A stretch of DNA of 64,000 nucleotides, from positions 806,001 through 870,000 of the forward strand of contig NZ_CABPSA010000002.1 in assembly GCF_902459615.1 (NCBI RefSeq), written 5' to 3'. Made by a program: the position numbers and the translations under genes. Below the pieces are notes generated by a model. The model searched no databases, was not told the origin of the DNA, and saw only the letters and a list, made by a program, of their open reading frames with translations. Below are positions 35,009 to 43,517 of the stretch, piece by piece. Each line of letters starts with the position of its first letter. The stretch's first letter is position 1. This stretch comes from Pandoraea commovens. GTDB taxonomy: Bacteria; Pseudomonadota; Gammaproteobacteria; Burkholderiales; Burkholderiaceae.

Positions 35009-36181
35009 ATGCCCGAGCACGAAGTCAAACCCTGGCAACGACGCGCTTCTCCGCTTACGCGTCAGGCGCTGCTGTGCCTGATTCTGCTGATGGCCTACGC
35101 CAGCCTCTACCCGTTTGAGTTTCAGCGGGCGGCGGTCGGGCCGTTCGACTACCTGTTCGCACCGCTGCCCCGCTGGATGACGATGTTCGATGTCGTCACC
35201 AACGTGCTGGGCTACATCCCGCTGGGTGTGCTGACCGTGTGGGCGTTGCACCCGGCATGGCGCGGCACGCGCGCGGTGATCGCGGCGTTCGTGCTGGGCA
35301 CGCTGTTCTCGTGCGGCATGGAGGCGTTGCAGACGTATCTGCCCACGCGCGTAGCGTCGAATGTCGATCTCGCGACGAATGCGCTGGGCGCGCTCATTGG
35401 CGGTGCGATGGCCGTACCGCTCACCAGCCCGTTGCTCGATCGCGGATGGCTCCGTCATTTGCGCTTCGCGTGGTTCGAGCGTCATGCGAGCCTGCTGCTC
35501 GTGTTGCTGGCGCTGTGGCCGTGGGCGCAGGCGTACCCGCAGCAGTTTCTCTTTGGCGACGGCGACCTTGTCCGGCAAATCTGGCTCTGGCAGGACCCGG
35601 ATGTCACCGATCTGGTCTTGGACTGGGTGCCGAAGCTCGGGGAATTGCAGGACTATCTGTCGGCGCTGGATGCCGTCGCAAGCCACGCCCTGTGGGAGAC
35701 GGTCGTGACCGCGAGCGGCACGATTCTCGCGGGGTTGCTCGCGACGCTGGCCATGCGTCGCACAGCGCCGCGTGTGCCGCTGCTGTGCGCGATGTTCATC
35801 AGCGCTTTCGCGATCAAGGCCATTGCGGCCGCGTGGCAGTTCTCGCCCGCACAGGCGTTCGACTGGGTGACGGCAGGCGCGATTTACGGATTGGTCGTCG
35901 GCGCGCTCGTGCTGAGCGTCGCCGGGCGCGGACCGCGTTTTCTGCGGGGCGCCGTTGCGCTCGCGGCGCTGGTCGTCCTGCTCGTCTTCGTCAATCTTCT
36001 GCCTGCGAATCCCTATTACGAGGCGGCGCTTCAGTCGTGGCGTCAGGGGCAGTACGTGCACTTCAACGTGCTGGCGCGCTGGCTCGCGTGGACATGGCCG
36101 TATCTCGTGCTGATCTACCTACTCGCGATGTTCGACCCGAGCCATCGCGGTCCGGCGCGTCGCGGCGGCAAGCCGGACTGA
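35009..36181 (+). CDS. VanZ family membrane protein
   Basis: A 390-residue membrane protein with an N-terminal VanZ-like domain of four helices (about 20-150; LYPFEFQRAAVGPF, then DVVTNVLGYIPLGVLTVWAL and MEALQTYLPTRVASNVDLATNALGALIGG) followed by five or more further helices. VanZ domains are linked to glycopeptide and envelope-stress tolerance, with unclear mechanism. It starts 15 bases after the lipoprotein gene and is probably part of the MCE operon, pointing to a shared envelope role. Confidence 0.88.
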   Translation: MPEHEVKPWQRRASPLTRQALLCLILLMAYASLYPFEFQRAAVGPFDYLFAPLPRWMTMFDVVTNVLGYIPLGVLTVWALHPAWRGTRAVIAAFVLGTLFSCGMEALQTYLPTRVASNVDLATNALGALIGGAMAVPLTSPLLDRGWLRHLRFAWFERHASLLLVLLALWPWAQAYPQQFLFGDGDLVRQIWLWQDPDVTDLVLDWVPKLGELQDYLSALDAVASHALWETVVTASGTILAGLLATLAMRRTAPRVPLLCAMFISAFAIKAIAAAWQFSPAQAFDWVTAGAIYGLVVGALVLSVAGRGPRFLRGAVALAALVVLLVFVNLLPANPYYEAALQSWRQGQYVHFNVLARWLAWTWPYLVLIYLLAMFDPSHRGPARRGGKPD

Positions 36182-36214
36182 CGCCGACGAGCGCCCGGAA
36201 ATTCGGCATTTTTT

Positions 36215-36236
36215 GCGGGCGCATCGATGCGCCCGC
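36215..36236. repeat. Perfect 22-base palindrome after the VanZ gene
   Basis: Each half reads GCGGGCGCATC; the 22 bases are their own reverse complement. It lies 34 bases past the VanZ stop. A T run precedes it on the plus strand rather than following it, so it is not a standard terminator for either strand. Confidence 0.7.
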
Positions 36237-36303
36237 CTGAAGGGTGAAATGTCCGTCAATGCCCGTCCGATAAGCGTTTCCGGTCGATTTCCCAGCGCCA
36301 TTG

Positions 36304-36318
36304 TTTCCAAATTGGAAA
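36304..36318. promoter_or_regulatory. Operator-like inverted repeat upstream of the MFS gene
   Basis: TTTCCAA-A-TTGGAAA, a perfect seven-base inverted repeat with one central base, lies 137 bases before the MFS start. Size and symmetry suit a dimeric repressor. No regulator gene is adjacent. Confidence 0.45.
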
Positions 36319-36455
36319 TAGCGTATTGGCCGTCTGCCCATTGGTGAGGCCGCCCTCGACTCCTAAACTCTCATGTAAGGCGTACTGACACTGGCGCGCC
36401 ACGACCGCCCGGCATCTACAGGCAGATCCCGGGCGGTTTTCATTGGGGAGCGAAG

Positions 36456-37997
36456 ATGAGTACCTGGGGATTGGTGTTTGCGCACAAGACACGGCAGCGC
36501 GTGCTGATGGCCGTGATCGCGGCGGCCACCGGCATCGAGATGCTGGAGAACGGCATGTTCGTGTTCGCGTCGTCGCATATCGCGGGCGGCGTCGGTGCGG
36601 CCCCGGAAGAGTACGCCTTTGTCTCAACGCTTTACGCCGTCGCTGGCATTCTCGTCATTCTCAAACAACGCTGGCTCGCGTCGCGTCTGGGTTATCGCGG
36701 TTTTCTGACCGGTGCGCTCACGCTCATGGCGTTCGGCGCGTGGATGTGCGGCATGGCGCACAACCCGGTGGAGCTTGCCGTGGCGCGCTTCGTGCTCGGA
36801 CTGGGCGCAGGGTCGCTGTTCACGGCGAGCCGCATTCTGATTAACCTGTGTTTTGCGCCCGAATTGCGGCTGCGGGCGTTGTTGTTCTTCACTTACGGCT
36901 TCTTCGGCGCGCAGATTTCCGCGCCCTTGCTCGCGAGCTATCTCGTCGATCATTTCATGTGGTCGTCGGTATTTCTTGTCATGGTGCCGATTGCGCTGGC
37001 CGGGGCACTGGCGTCGTGGCTCGTCATTCCGGATTTTCGCGAACGTCTGCGCGACGAAGGCGAATTCGAAATGCGCGGCATCGTGTTCTTCGCGGCGGGT
37101 GTGCTGTTCGTCGAAGTCATGATGCAGCGCTCGCGCTTCGACTTCTTCTCCAGCCCGCTGCATCTGCTCGAACTCTGTCTGGTCGGGGCAATCTGCGCCA
37201 TCGGCTACATGTGGCATCAGTATTCGCATCACAAGCCGCTGATCGACTTTCGCGTGCTCGTGCGCAACCCCGTGTATGTGCTCGGGCTGGGCGGGTATGC
37301 GGTGTACTACTTCTTTTCGTATTCGACGTCTTACTTGTTCCCTATCTACATGCAACAGGGGCTGAACTGGAGCGTCGAGCACACGGGGTATCTGCAAGCG
37401 GTGGCGTCGGTGACGAGTCTCGTCGTGGCCGTGATTTACACGATGGCGCGTCCGAAGTTCGTGAAACTCAAACCGTTCGTGCTGCTCGGCTATCTGTGCC
37501 TGCTCGGCTACGCATTCCTGCTGTCGCAGAGCTATCAGGGCGTGTCGAGTCAGTGGCTGATTCTGCCGATGGTGCTGAGCGGTCTCGGCGGTGTGTTCGC
37601 GATGATTCCGATTGCCGAGCTGACGTTTCGCGGCATGGACGAGTACGTCTTCCAGCATGGCTATCAGACGAAGAACATCGTGCGTCAATTGGTGAGTTCG
37701 ATGTCGGTGTCCGTCATGGCCGTGCTGATGCAGGACCGTCAGGCCGTCTTCATGCATCAACTGACGCCCGCGATGACGCCGCTGAACCCCGCCTACAATG
37801 CGGCCGTCTCGCAGGCGCAGCAGACGTTCGGCGCGAGTGTCGATGCGACGACGGCGGCGCATATGGCGTCTGCGTGGGTGGGCAATCTCGCGTCGCAACA
37901 GGCGCTGGTGCTCTCGTGTGTGAACGTGTTCTTCGGCTTCGCGTGTCTGGCTGCCTTCTGCGCCTTGTTCATGGCGGTACAGCGGCGTCTTCGCTGA
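36456..37997 (+). CDS. MFS transporter
   Basis: A 513-residue major facilitator with 12-14 predicted helices. The first helix region (MAVIAAATGIEMLENGMFVFASSHI) and the motif A/C-like segments (RFVLGLGAGSLFTASRILI, FFTYGFFGAQISAPLLASYLVDHFMWSSVF) resemble drug:H+ antiporters of the DHA2 kind, but the usual D1 and motif C residues are not clear, so the substrate is unassigned. The start is supported by GGGGAG. It appears monocistronic. Confidence 0.85.
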   Translation: MSTWGLVFAHKTRQRVLMAVIAAATGIEMLENGMFVFASSHIAGGVGAAPEEYAFVSTLYAVAGILVILKQRWLASRLGYRGFLTGALTLMAFGAWMCGMAHNPVELAVARFVLGLGAGSLFTASRILINLCFAPELRLRALLFFTYGFFGAQISAPLLASYLVDHFMWSSVFLVMVPIALAGALASWLVIPDFRERLRDEGEFEMRGIVFFAAGVLFVEVMMQRSRFDFFSSPLHLLELCLVGAICAIGYMWHQYSHHKPLIDFRVLVRNPVYVLGLGGYAVYYFFSYSTSYLFPIYMQQGLNWSVEHTGYLQAVASVTSLVVAVIYTMARPKFVKLKPFVLLGYLCLLGYAFLLSQSYQGVSSQWLILPMVLSGLGGVFAMIPIAELTFRGMDEYVFQHGYQTKNIVRQLVSSMSVSVMAVLMQDRQAVFMHQLTPAMTPLNPAYNAAVSQAQQTFGASVDATTAAHMASAWVGNLASQQALVLSCVNVFFGFACLAAFCALFMAVQRRLR

Positions 37998-38153
37998 TCT
38001 GTGTCCAGGTGTCCCGGAATCTGCATTTCCTCGTCTCTTCGGTGCGGAGCGCTGAGTGCGCCCGCCGGGGCCGCCCGCAAGCCTTAAGCAGGTCGGTTAG
38101 AATGCCCGCAACACGTCGTTACGTTGCCAATTCCCCCACATAAAAGCACCGAC

Positions 38154-38486
38154 ATGGCCACCACCCAGTCGCAGTACTACAAGCATCACGTGTTCTTCTG
38201 TCTCAACCAGCGCGAAGCGGGCGCCGACCGTCCGTCGTGCGCGAACTGCAATGCGCAGTCGATGCAGGAATACGCCAAGAAGAAGGTCAAGCAACTCGGT
38301 CTGGCCGGTCCCGGTCAGGTGCGTGTGAACAAGGCCGGATGCCTGGACCGCTGCGAGCTGGGGCCGGTCGTCGTGATCTATCCCGAAGGGACCTGGTACA
38401 CGTACATCGACGAGACCGATATCGACGAAATCGTCGAGAAGCACCTGGCGCAAGGCGAGATCGTCGAGCGCCTGTTGATCGACTGA
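38154..38486 (+). CDS. Thioredoxin-like [2Fe-2S] ferredoxin
   Basis: A 110-residue ferredoxin with the thioredoxin-like fold. Cys16-x12-Cys29 and Cys63-x3-Cys67 match the cluster ligands of this family; Cys32 is extra. The AGCLDRCELGPVVVIYPEG segment is highly typical. It is cytoplasmic, with the redox partner unknown. It lies 63 bases before an alpha/beta hydrolase on the same strand, the pairing commonly seen in Burkholderiales. Confidence 0.92.
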   Translation: MATTQSQYYKHHVFFCLNQREAGADRPSCANCNAQSMQEYAKKKVKQLGLAGPGQVRVNKAGCLDRCELGPVVVIYPEGTWYTYIDETDIDEIVEKHLAQGEIVERLLID

Positions 38487-38549
38487 TCGACTGACCAGCC
38501 GCATTGTCGATGCATGCGTGCGGCTTCGCACTCCAGACCTACTTCGCTC

Positions 38550-39188
38550 ATGAACGCTCAGACTGAACGCTTCACCATCGACGGCCCGGTCGGCGCCATC
38601 GAAATCGCTATCGACCGCCCGGCCGGTGGGCCGGAAAATCTGCGCGGCATCACCCTCGTCGCGCACCCGCATCCGTTGTTCGGCGGCTCGCTCGACAATA
38701 AGGTGGCGCAGACGCTCGCGCGTGCTTTCGTCCAGCTCGGTTACGCCGTGGTGCGTCCGAACTTCCGTGGCGTGGGCAAGAGCGAAGGCGAGCATGACAA
38801 AGGCATCGGCGAGCGCGACGACCTGATGGCCGTCATCGCCTGGATGCGTCAGCAACCGGGTTGGGAAACGGTGCCGCTCGCACTCGCTGGTTTCTCTTTC
38901 GGCACGTTCGTGCTCTCGCACGTGGCCAAAGCGCTCGAAGCCGCAGGTACGCCTGCCCAACGTCTGGTGTTCGTCGGCACGGCCGCGAGCAACTGGGACG
39001 TAGCGACCGTGCCCGCCGACACGCTCGTCATCCACGGCGAGAAGGACGACACGGTGCCGTTGCAATCGGTGCTGGACTGGGCGCGTCCGCAAACCTTGCC
39101 CGTCGTGGTAATCCCCGGCGGCGAACACTTTTTCCACGGCCTGTTACCGCTGCTGAAACAGATCGTGGTGGATGCGTGGCGTCATTGA
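38550..39188 (+). CDS. Alpha/beta hydrolase, dienelactone hydrolase-like
   Basis: A 212-residue compact alpha/beta hydrolase without a lid domain. It has the HPHPLFGGSLDNKV loop, VRPNFRGVGKSEG, the nucleophile elbow GFSFG, the acid in HGEKDDTVPL and the histidine in PGGEHFFHG. This subgroup (COG2945-type) is widespread and of unknown substrate. Start ATG at 38550; an in-frame alternative at 38514 lacks conserved sequence. Confidence 0.87.
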   Translation: MNAQTERFTIDGPVGAIEIAIDRPAGGPENLRGITLVAHPHPLFGGSLDNKVAQTLARAFVQLGYAVVRPNFRGVGKSEGEHDKGIGERDDLMAVIAWMRQQPGWETVPLALAGFSFGTFVLSHVAKALEAAGTPAQRLVFVGTAASNWDVATVPADTLVIHGEKDDTVPLQSVLDWARPQTLPVVVIPGGEHFFHGLLPLLKQIVVDAWRH

Positions 39189-39262
39189 TACATCTGGCCC
39201 GAATTTCGGGCCGTTTCGTCTGACAGCGACCCGCTTCGCTGGGGACGTCGGATGGCGACGGG

Positions 39263-39268
39263 TATAAT
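39263..39268 (+). promoter_or_regulatory. Candidate -10 element of dacC
   Basis: Perfect TATAAT in a 257-base gap, 178 bases before the dacC start. The -35 region at the right spacing is poor, so the call is tentative. Confidence 0.4.
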
Positions 39269-39445
39269 TCGCCTCTGAACCTTGTCGTGCCGTGACGGGT
39301 CTATTTCCCGAACGGCATGGCTCCGGCGCTCCGGTGCCGCCGTCTTCTTCGCCGTGCCGCGCTCGCCAAAGCGTGGGTTGCACGGTGCCTTCAAGCGCAG
39401 ATGCCTCTGAGTTTTGCTTCGCTCACTTCGTTTTTCTCATCGCCA

Positions 39446-40633
39446 ATGAAATTCAACGCTTCGCTGTCCCGTGCCGCCGCCGCCGCGGCGATTGTCGCTT
39501 ATGGCTCGCTCGCTACGCTTCCCGCCCGCGCTCAACAGATCCCGCCGCCGCCGATGTCGGCCAAGGCGTGGACCATTGTCGACGTCACCAGCGGTCAGGT
39601 GCTCGCCGCCGGTGACCCGGATGCCCGCGTGGAGCCGGCTTCGCTCACGAAGATCATGACGACGTATCTGGTCTTCGAAGCCCTTCGCGACAAGCGCATC
39701 TCGATGGATCAGACCGTCATTCCGGGCGACTCGGTTCGCAAGGTGGGTCGCGACGAATCGCGCATGTTCATCGAAGCCGGCAAGCCGGTCTCGGTGCGCG
39801 ATCTGGTCTCGGGCATGATCATCCAGTCGGGCAACGACGCCTCCATCGCGCTGGCCGAACTCGTCGGCGGCTCGCAGCCGGGCTTCGTCGAGCTGATGAA
39901 CCGCGCCGCGCAGCGCATGGGCCTGAAGAACACCCATTACACGAACGTCGACGGTCTGACCGACCCGCAGCACTACACGACGGTCGCTGACATCGCCACG
40001 CTGTCGACGCACATGATTCAGGACTTCCCCGAGTACTACAAGATTTACTCGGAGAAGAGCTTCACGTACAACAACATCCGACAGCCGAACCGTAACCGTC
40101 TGCTGTCGCTCGACCCGACGGTCGATGGCCTGAAGACCGGCCACACCAAGGAAGCGGGCTACTGCCTCGTGTCGACGGCATCGCGTCCGTTGCCGGGCGC
40201 AGCGGGCGTGAACCGTCGCGTGTTGTCGGTGGTCGTGGGCGAGCCGACCGAACGCGCGCGCGTTCAGGACAGCCTCTCGGCGCTGAACTACGGTTATCAG
40301 AACTTCGACACACTGCGCGTGTACGGCGCGAATCAGGTCGTGGCCACCCCCAAGGTCTGGAAGGGTAAGGACAGCGAACTGAAGATCGGCGTGAAGAAGG
40401 ACACCTTCATTACCGTGCCCAAGGGCATGGCCGACAAGATCAAGCCGCAACTCGAACTGCGTGAGCCGCTGATCGCACCGATCGCCAACGGCGCGCAGGT
40501 CGGCACCGTCAAGGTCATGGCCGATGGCAAGCAACTGGCCGAATTCCCGGTCGTGGCGCTGGCCGACGTGGCGCAGGCCAGCTTCATCGGCCGTGCATGG
40601 GACGCCCTGCGTCTGATGTTCGTGAAGAAGTAA
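39446..40633 (+). CDS. dacC: D-alanyl-D-alanine carboxypeptidase (PBP5/6 family)
   Basis: A 395-residue periplasmic DD-carboxypeptidase that trims the terminal D-Ala of peptidoglycan pentapeptides. It has a signal peptide (about 1-29), the penicillin-binding motifs Ser66-Leu-Thr-Lys69, Ser128-Gly-Asn130 and Lys230-Thr-Gly232, a beta-rich C-terminal PBP5 domain (about 290-385) and a C-terminal amphipathic end (FIGRAWDALRLMFVKK) that should hold it to the membrane. Twenty bases upstream of the D-amino acid aminotransferase gene, making an operon that links D-Ala release and D-amino acid turnover. Confidence 0.93.
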   Translation: MKFNASLSRAAAAAAIVAYGSLATLPARAQQIPPPPMSAKAWTIVDVTSGQVLAAGDPDARVEPASLTKIMTTYLVFEALRDKRISMDQTVIPGDSVRKVGRDESRMFIEAGKPVSVRDLVSGMIIQSGNDASIALAELVGGSQPGFVELMNRAAQRMGLKNTHYTNVDGLTDPQHYTTVADIATLSTHMIQDFPEYYKIYSEKSFTYNNIRQPNRNRLLSLDPTVDGLKTGHTKEAGYCLVSTASRPLPGAAGVNRRVLSVVVGEPTERARVQDSLSALNYGYQNFDTLRVYGANQVVATPKVWKGKDSELKIGVKKDTFITVPKGMADKIKPQLELREPLIAPIANGAQVGTVKVMADGKQLAEFPVVALADVAQASFIGRAWDALRLMFVKK

Positions 40634-40652
40634 CCGGGAAGCCATTCGCATC

Positions 40653-41501
40653 ATGAACAACCCCACCGTCTGGCTCAACGGCGAACTGATTGCGCTTGCC
40701 GACGCGAAGATTTCCGTCCTCGACCGAGGTTTCCTCTTCGGGGACGGAATCTACGAAGTCGTGCCGGTCTATCACGGCAAGCCGTTCCGTCTTGCGCAGC
40801 ATCTCGACCGCCTGGAGCGCAGTCTCGCGGAAATCCGCATCGCGAACCCGTACACGCGTGCCGAATGGGAAGCGCTGTTCGCGCGTCTGTCGGCCACGTG
40901 TGCGGCCGATCCGCACAGCGTCTACGTGCAGGTCACGCGCGGTGTCGCGCCGCGTCAGCACACGTTCCCGAAGGACATCACGCCGACCGTGTTCGGCATC
41001 GCCACGCCGCTTACGCTGCCGAGCCGCGAGAAGGTGGAGCAGGGCGTCGGCGCGGTCACGCATGAAGACCGTCGCTGGCTGAACTGCCACATCAAGTCGA
41101 CGTCGCTGCTGGGCAACGTGCTGATGGCGCAATACGCGGCCGATCACGATGTGCAGGAAACGATCCAGTTCCGCGACGGGTTGCTGACGGAAGCGTCGTC
41201 GAGCAACGTGTGGGTGATCAAGCACGGTGTAATGGCCGCGCCGCAGCGCGATAATCGGATTCTCGAAGGCATTCGCTACGGCGCGCTCGAATCGTTCGCG
41301 CAGGAATGCGGGATCGCGTTCGAGGAGCGTGCGGTGAGCGAAGCGGAAGTGCGCGACGCCGACGAACTGCTGATCACGTCTGCCACGAAGGAAGTGCTGG
41401 CTGTCGTCACGCTCGACGGCAAGCCGGTGGGCGACGGCAAGCCGGGCCCCGTCTTCCGCGCGCTTTATGCGGCGTATCAACGCGCCAAGGAGGCACTATG
41501 A
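40653..41501 (+). CDS. dat: D-amino acid aminotransferase
   Basis: A 282-residue fold-type IV PLP enzyme, expected to interconvert D-alanine and D-glutamate through their 2-oxo acids. The PLP lysine is Lys148 in CHIKSTSLLGN, and the phosphate-binding LLTEASSSNVWVI segment is intact. The N-terminal WLNGELIALADAKISVLDRGFLFGDGIYEV is typical; branched-chain aminotransferase and aminodeoxychorismate lyase are related alternatives, but context with DacC favours a D-amino acid enzyme. The stop overlaps the ybeD start (ATGA). Confidence 0.88.
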   Translation: MNNPTVWLNGELIALADAKISVLDRGFLFGDGIYEVVPVYHGKPFRLAQHLDRLERSLAEIRIANPYTRAEWEALFARLSATCAADPHSVYVQVTRGVAPRQHTFPKDITPTVFGIATPLTLPSREKVEQGVGAVTHEDRRWLNCHIKSTSLLGNVLMAQYAADHDVQETIQFRDGLLTEASSSNVWVIKHGVMAAPQRDNRILEGIRYGALESFAQECGIAFEERAVSEAEVRDADELLITSATKEVLAVVTLDGKPVGDGKPGPVFRALYAAYQRAKEAL

Positions 41502-41767
41502 CGGAAGAGAAGAAGAGCCTGATCGAGTTTCCGTGCGACTTTCCCATCAAGGTGATGGGACATGCGCAGGACGGCTTCGCGCAGGCCATCGCGGAGCTGC
41601 TGCGCGAGTTCGATGCGCAGTTCGACGCGGCTACGATGGAAATGCGTCCGTCCAGCACGGGCAAGTATCTCGGTCTGACCGTCACGGTGCGCGCGCATTC
41701 GCAGGCGCACCTCGACGACATCTACCGCAAGCTGACGTCCCATCCGATGGTGAAGGTGGTGCTGTAA
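41498..41767 (+). CDS. ybeD: YbeD/DUF493 family protein
   Basis: An 89-residue ACT-like protein (IEFPCDFPIKVMGHAQDGFAQAI; LGLTVTVRAHSQAHLDDIYRKLTSHPMVKVVL). Members sit beside lipB in most proteobacteria and are suspected, not proven, to regulate lipoate metabolism. It overlaps dat by four bases and has a strong AAGGAGG site. Here lipB is not next to it but 2.8 kb away. Confidence 0.92.
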   Translation: MTEEKKSLIEFPCDFPIKVMGHAQDGFAQAIAELLREFDAQFDAATMEMRPSSTGKYLGLTVTVRAHSQAHLDDIYRKLTSHPMVKVVL

Positions 41768-41838
41768 GCGACGTAGTACCGACGCGTGCCCGAGCTTGCC
41801 TCAGGCGCGCGTCTTCCGACTTCCGATCCCCGGATCGA

Positions 41839-42879
41839 TCAGGCGTGCGTCGGTGCCCCGTCGTCGGGCAGCTTCGCAGGGTCGAGACCCAGTTGCGCAT
41901 CGGTCGCCATCTCCCCGGCCGTCGCGGCCATCCCGGCCGCCAGCGCAGCACGGCTCGGCTTCGTCGGACGCTGCCGCGTGTCCTTCACCAGCTCGAACGC
42001 CGCCACTTCCTCCAGAAACCACGTCCTGAACGCCTGCACGCGTTTCGTCTCCAGCACGGCTAGCGGACACACGAAGAAGTAATCCCATTCGCACGGCGTA
42101 TCGACGTCGGACAGCCGCACGAGGCGTCCCGCCATGATGTCGCCGACCGCGAGCGAGCGACGCACCAGCGCCACCCCCTGACCGACGATGGCGGCCTGCG
42201 AGAGCATGCCGGAATCCTCGTACATCATCCCTTGCATCGGCTCGGGGATATCGAAACCTGCGGACGCGAACCACGGGGCCCACGGCTCATCTTGCGAGCG
42301 CAGCAGCGTGCTTTGGCGAAATTCGTCGGCGGTCTGCGGCAGCTTGCCGTCGTTATAGGATGGACTGCACGCGGGGAAGAAGACGTCGTCGAGCACCTTC
42401 TCGATGTGCAGCCCCGGCCAGTTACCCTTGCCCATACGAAGGGCGATGTCGACGTCGTCGCGCTCGAAATCGGTCAACTGCGCGCTGCATCGCAACTCCA
42501 CTTCCAGTTCCGGATGCCGGTCGATGAAGCGGCCGATGCGCGGGGTCAGCCAGCGACTGGCGAACGACGGCATGGTGGTGAGCACCAGGCGCCGCTCGCT
42601 GCGCGTGCCCGCTTGCAGCTTGCGCGTGGCCTGCGCAATGTCGGTGAGGGCGGCCCGGATCGACGCAGCGTACTGACGCCCCGCAGGCGTGATGCTGATG
42701 CGCTTGCCGTTGCGGGCGAACAGGATGGTGCCCAGCTCCTGCTCCAACGCGCGAATCTGATGGCTGATTGCGCCGTGTGTGACGAACAACTCTTCCGCCG
42801 CACGGGAAAAGCTCTCCAGGCGGGCAGCCGCCTCGAAGGCGCGCAAGGCGCTAAGGTTGGGAAGTCTCCGAAGGTCCAT
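41839..42879 (-). CDS. LysR family transcriptional regulator, GcvA-like
   Basis: A 346-residue LysR regulator with an N-terminal winged HTH (about 8-65; SFSRAAEELFVTHGAISHQIRALEQELG) of the GcvA subgroup and a periplasmic-binding-like effector domain (about 95-300). The C-terminal 40 residues are an Ala-rich extension beyond the usual 300-residue length. Divergent from the DUF2917 gene, which it probably controls; such LysR/DUF2917 pairs are common in Burkholderia relatives. Confidence 0.9.
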   Translation of the reverse strand: MDLRRLPNLSALRAFEAAARLESFSRAAEELFVTHGAISHQIRALEQELGTILFARNGKRISITPAGRQYAASIRAALTDIAQATRKLQAGTRSERRLVLTTMPSFASRWLTPRIGRFIDRHPELEVELRCSAQLTDFERDDVDIALRMGKGNWPGLHIEKVLDDVFFPACSPSYNDGKLPQTADEFRQSTLLRSQDEPWAPWFASAGFDIPEPMQGMMYEDSGMLSQAAIVGQGVALVRRSLAVGDIMAGRLVRLSDVDTPCEWDYFFVCPLAVLETKRVQAFRTWFLEEVAAFELVKDTRQRPTKPSRAALAAGMAATAGEMATDAQLGLDPAKLPDDGAPTHA

Positions 42880-42979
42880 GTGAGTTCTATTCGCAAGGCC
42901 GTGAAAATATGTCGTTTGATACGGCGCCTGCCAGTCCCTATGATTCAGTCATTGTCTCGCACTGAGTGGGGGTCGTAAA

Positions 42980-43312
42980 ATGCAAAACAATTTGACAAAG
43001 GTTCAGTACTTCTACGGTCTTCGCCCGGGCGAAGTGATCACGCTCGATCTGCACCATGAGCATACGCTCGTCGCACGTGGCTCGTCGGTCTGGGTGACGC
43101 GTGCCGGCGATCCGCGCGATTACTGGCTCGCGCCGGGGCAGCGCCTGGCCGTTGAGCCGGGACGCCGCTACTGGGTGTCTGCGGATACGCCCGCCGAGGC
43201 TCAACTGGAGCGCGAAGTCTCGCGTCGCTTTCCGGTGATGCGCCTGCTTCGCAAGTGGCTGGCGGGCCGTCGTGCGGCGCGTGAAGCGAATTCCTGCACC
43301 TGCGCCGCCTGA
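42980..43312 (+). CDS. DUF2917 domain-containing protein
   Basis: A 110-residue protein with the DUF2917 core (about 15-75; GEVITLDLHHEHTLVARGSSVWVTRAGDPRDYWLAPGQRLAVEPGRRYWVSAD), probably a small cupin-like beta barrel. The C-terminal part is basic and ends in a CTC pair. The start has GGGGG seven bases upstream. Its position opposite the LysR gene suggests joint regulation. Function unknown. Confidence 0.85.
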   Translation: MQNNLTKVQYFYGLRPGEVITLDLHHEHTLVARGSSVWVTRAGDPRDYWLAPGQRLAVEPGRRYWVSADTPAEAQLEREVSRRFPVMRLLRKWLAGRRAAREANSCTCAA

Positions 43313-43360
43313 TATCACTGGCAATCCGATCGATGTGCCGGGCTTCGGCCCGTGAAACCC

Positions 43361-43401
43361 ACGCGCTCCAAGGCGATAGTCGCCGGACGAGCGCGTGTTT
43401 C
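43361..43401 (+). terminator. Compound terminator-like hairpin after DUF2917
   Basis: Outer arms ACGCGCT / AGCGCGT enclose an inner hairpin GGCGA-TAG-TCGCC, followed by GTTTCGTTT. A smaller CGGGC-TTCG-GCCCG hairpin (43339-43352) precedes it. Confidence 0.45.
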
Positions 43402-43517
43402 GTTTGGGCCATCGAAGTCCGACCCTCGGTGCTGTTAATCGAATTCACAACAAGACGCGCAATAATCGAATCAAAAGCACAGCGATAACGCGTCGAAACA
43501 AGAGAAGTCGTCCCCCG

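Noticed and set aside
34136-36061. A 641-codon minus-strand open frame opposite the lipoprotein and VanZ genes
   Set aside because: Arg-rich translation without domains; the plus strand has proper signal, lipobox and VanZ sequence.
36215-36236. The 22-base palindrome as a rho-independent terminator of the MCE/VanZ operon
   Set aside because: No T run follows it on either strand; the run of T residues precedes it on the plus strand.
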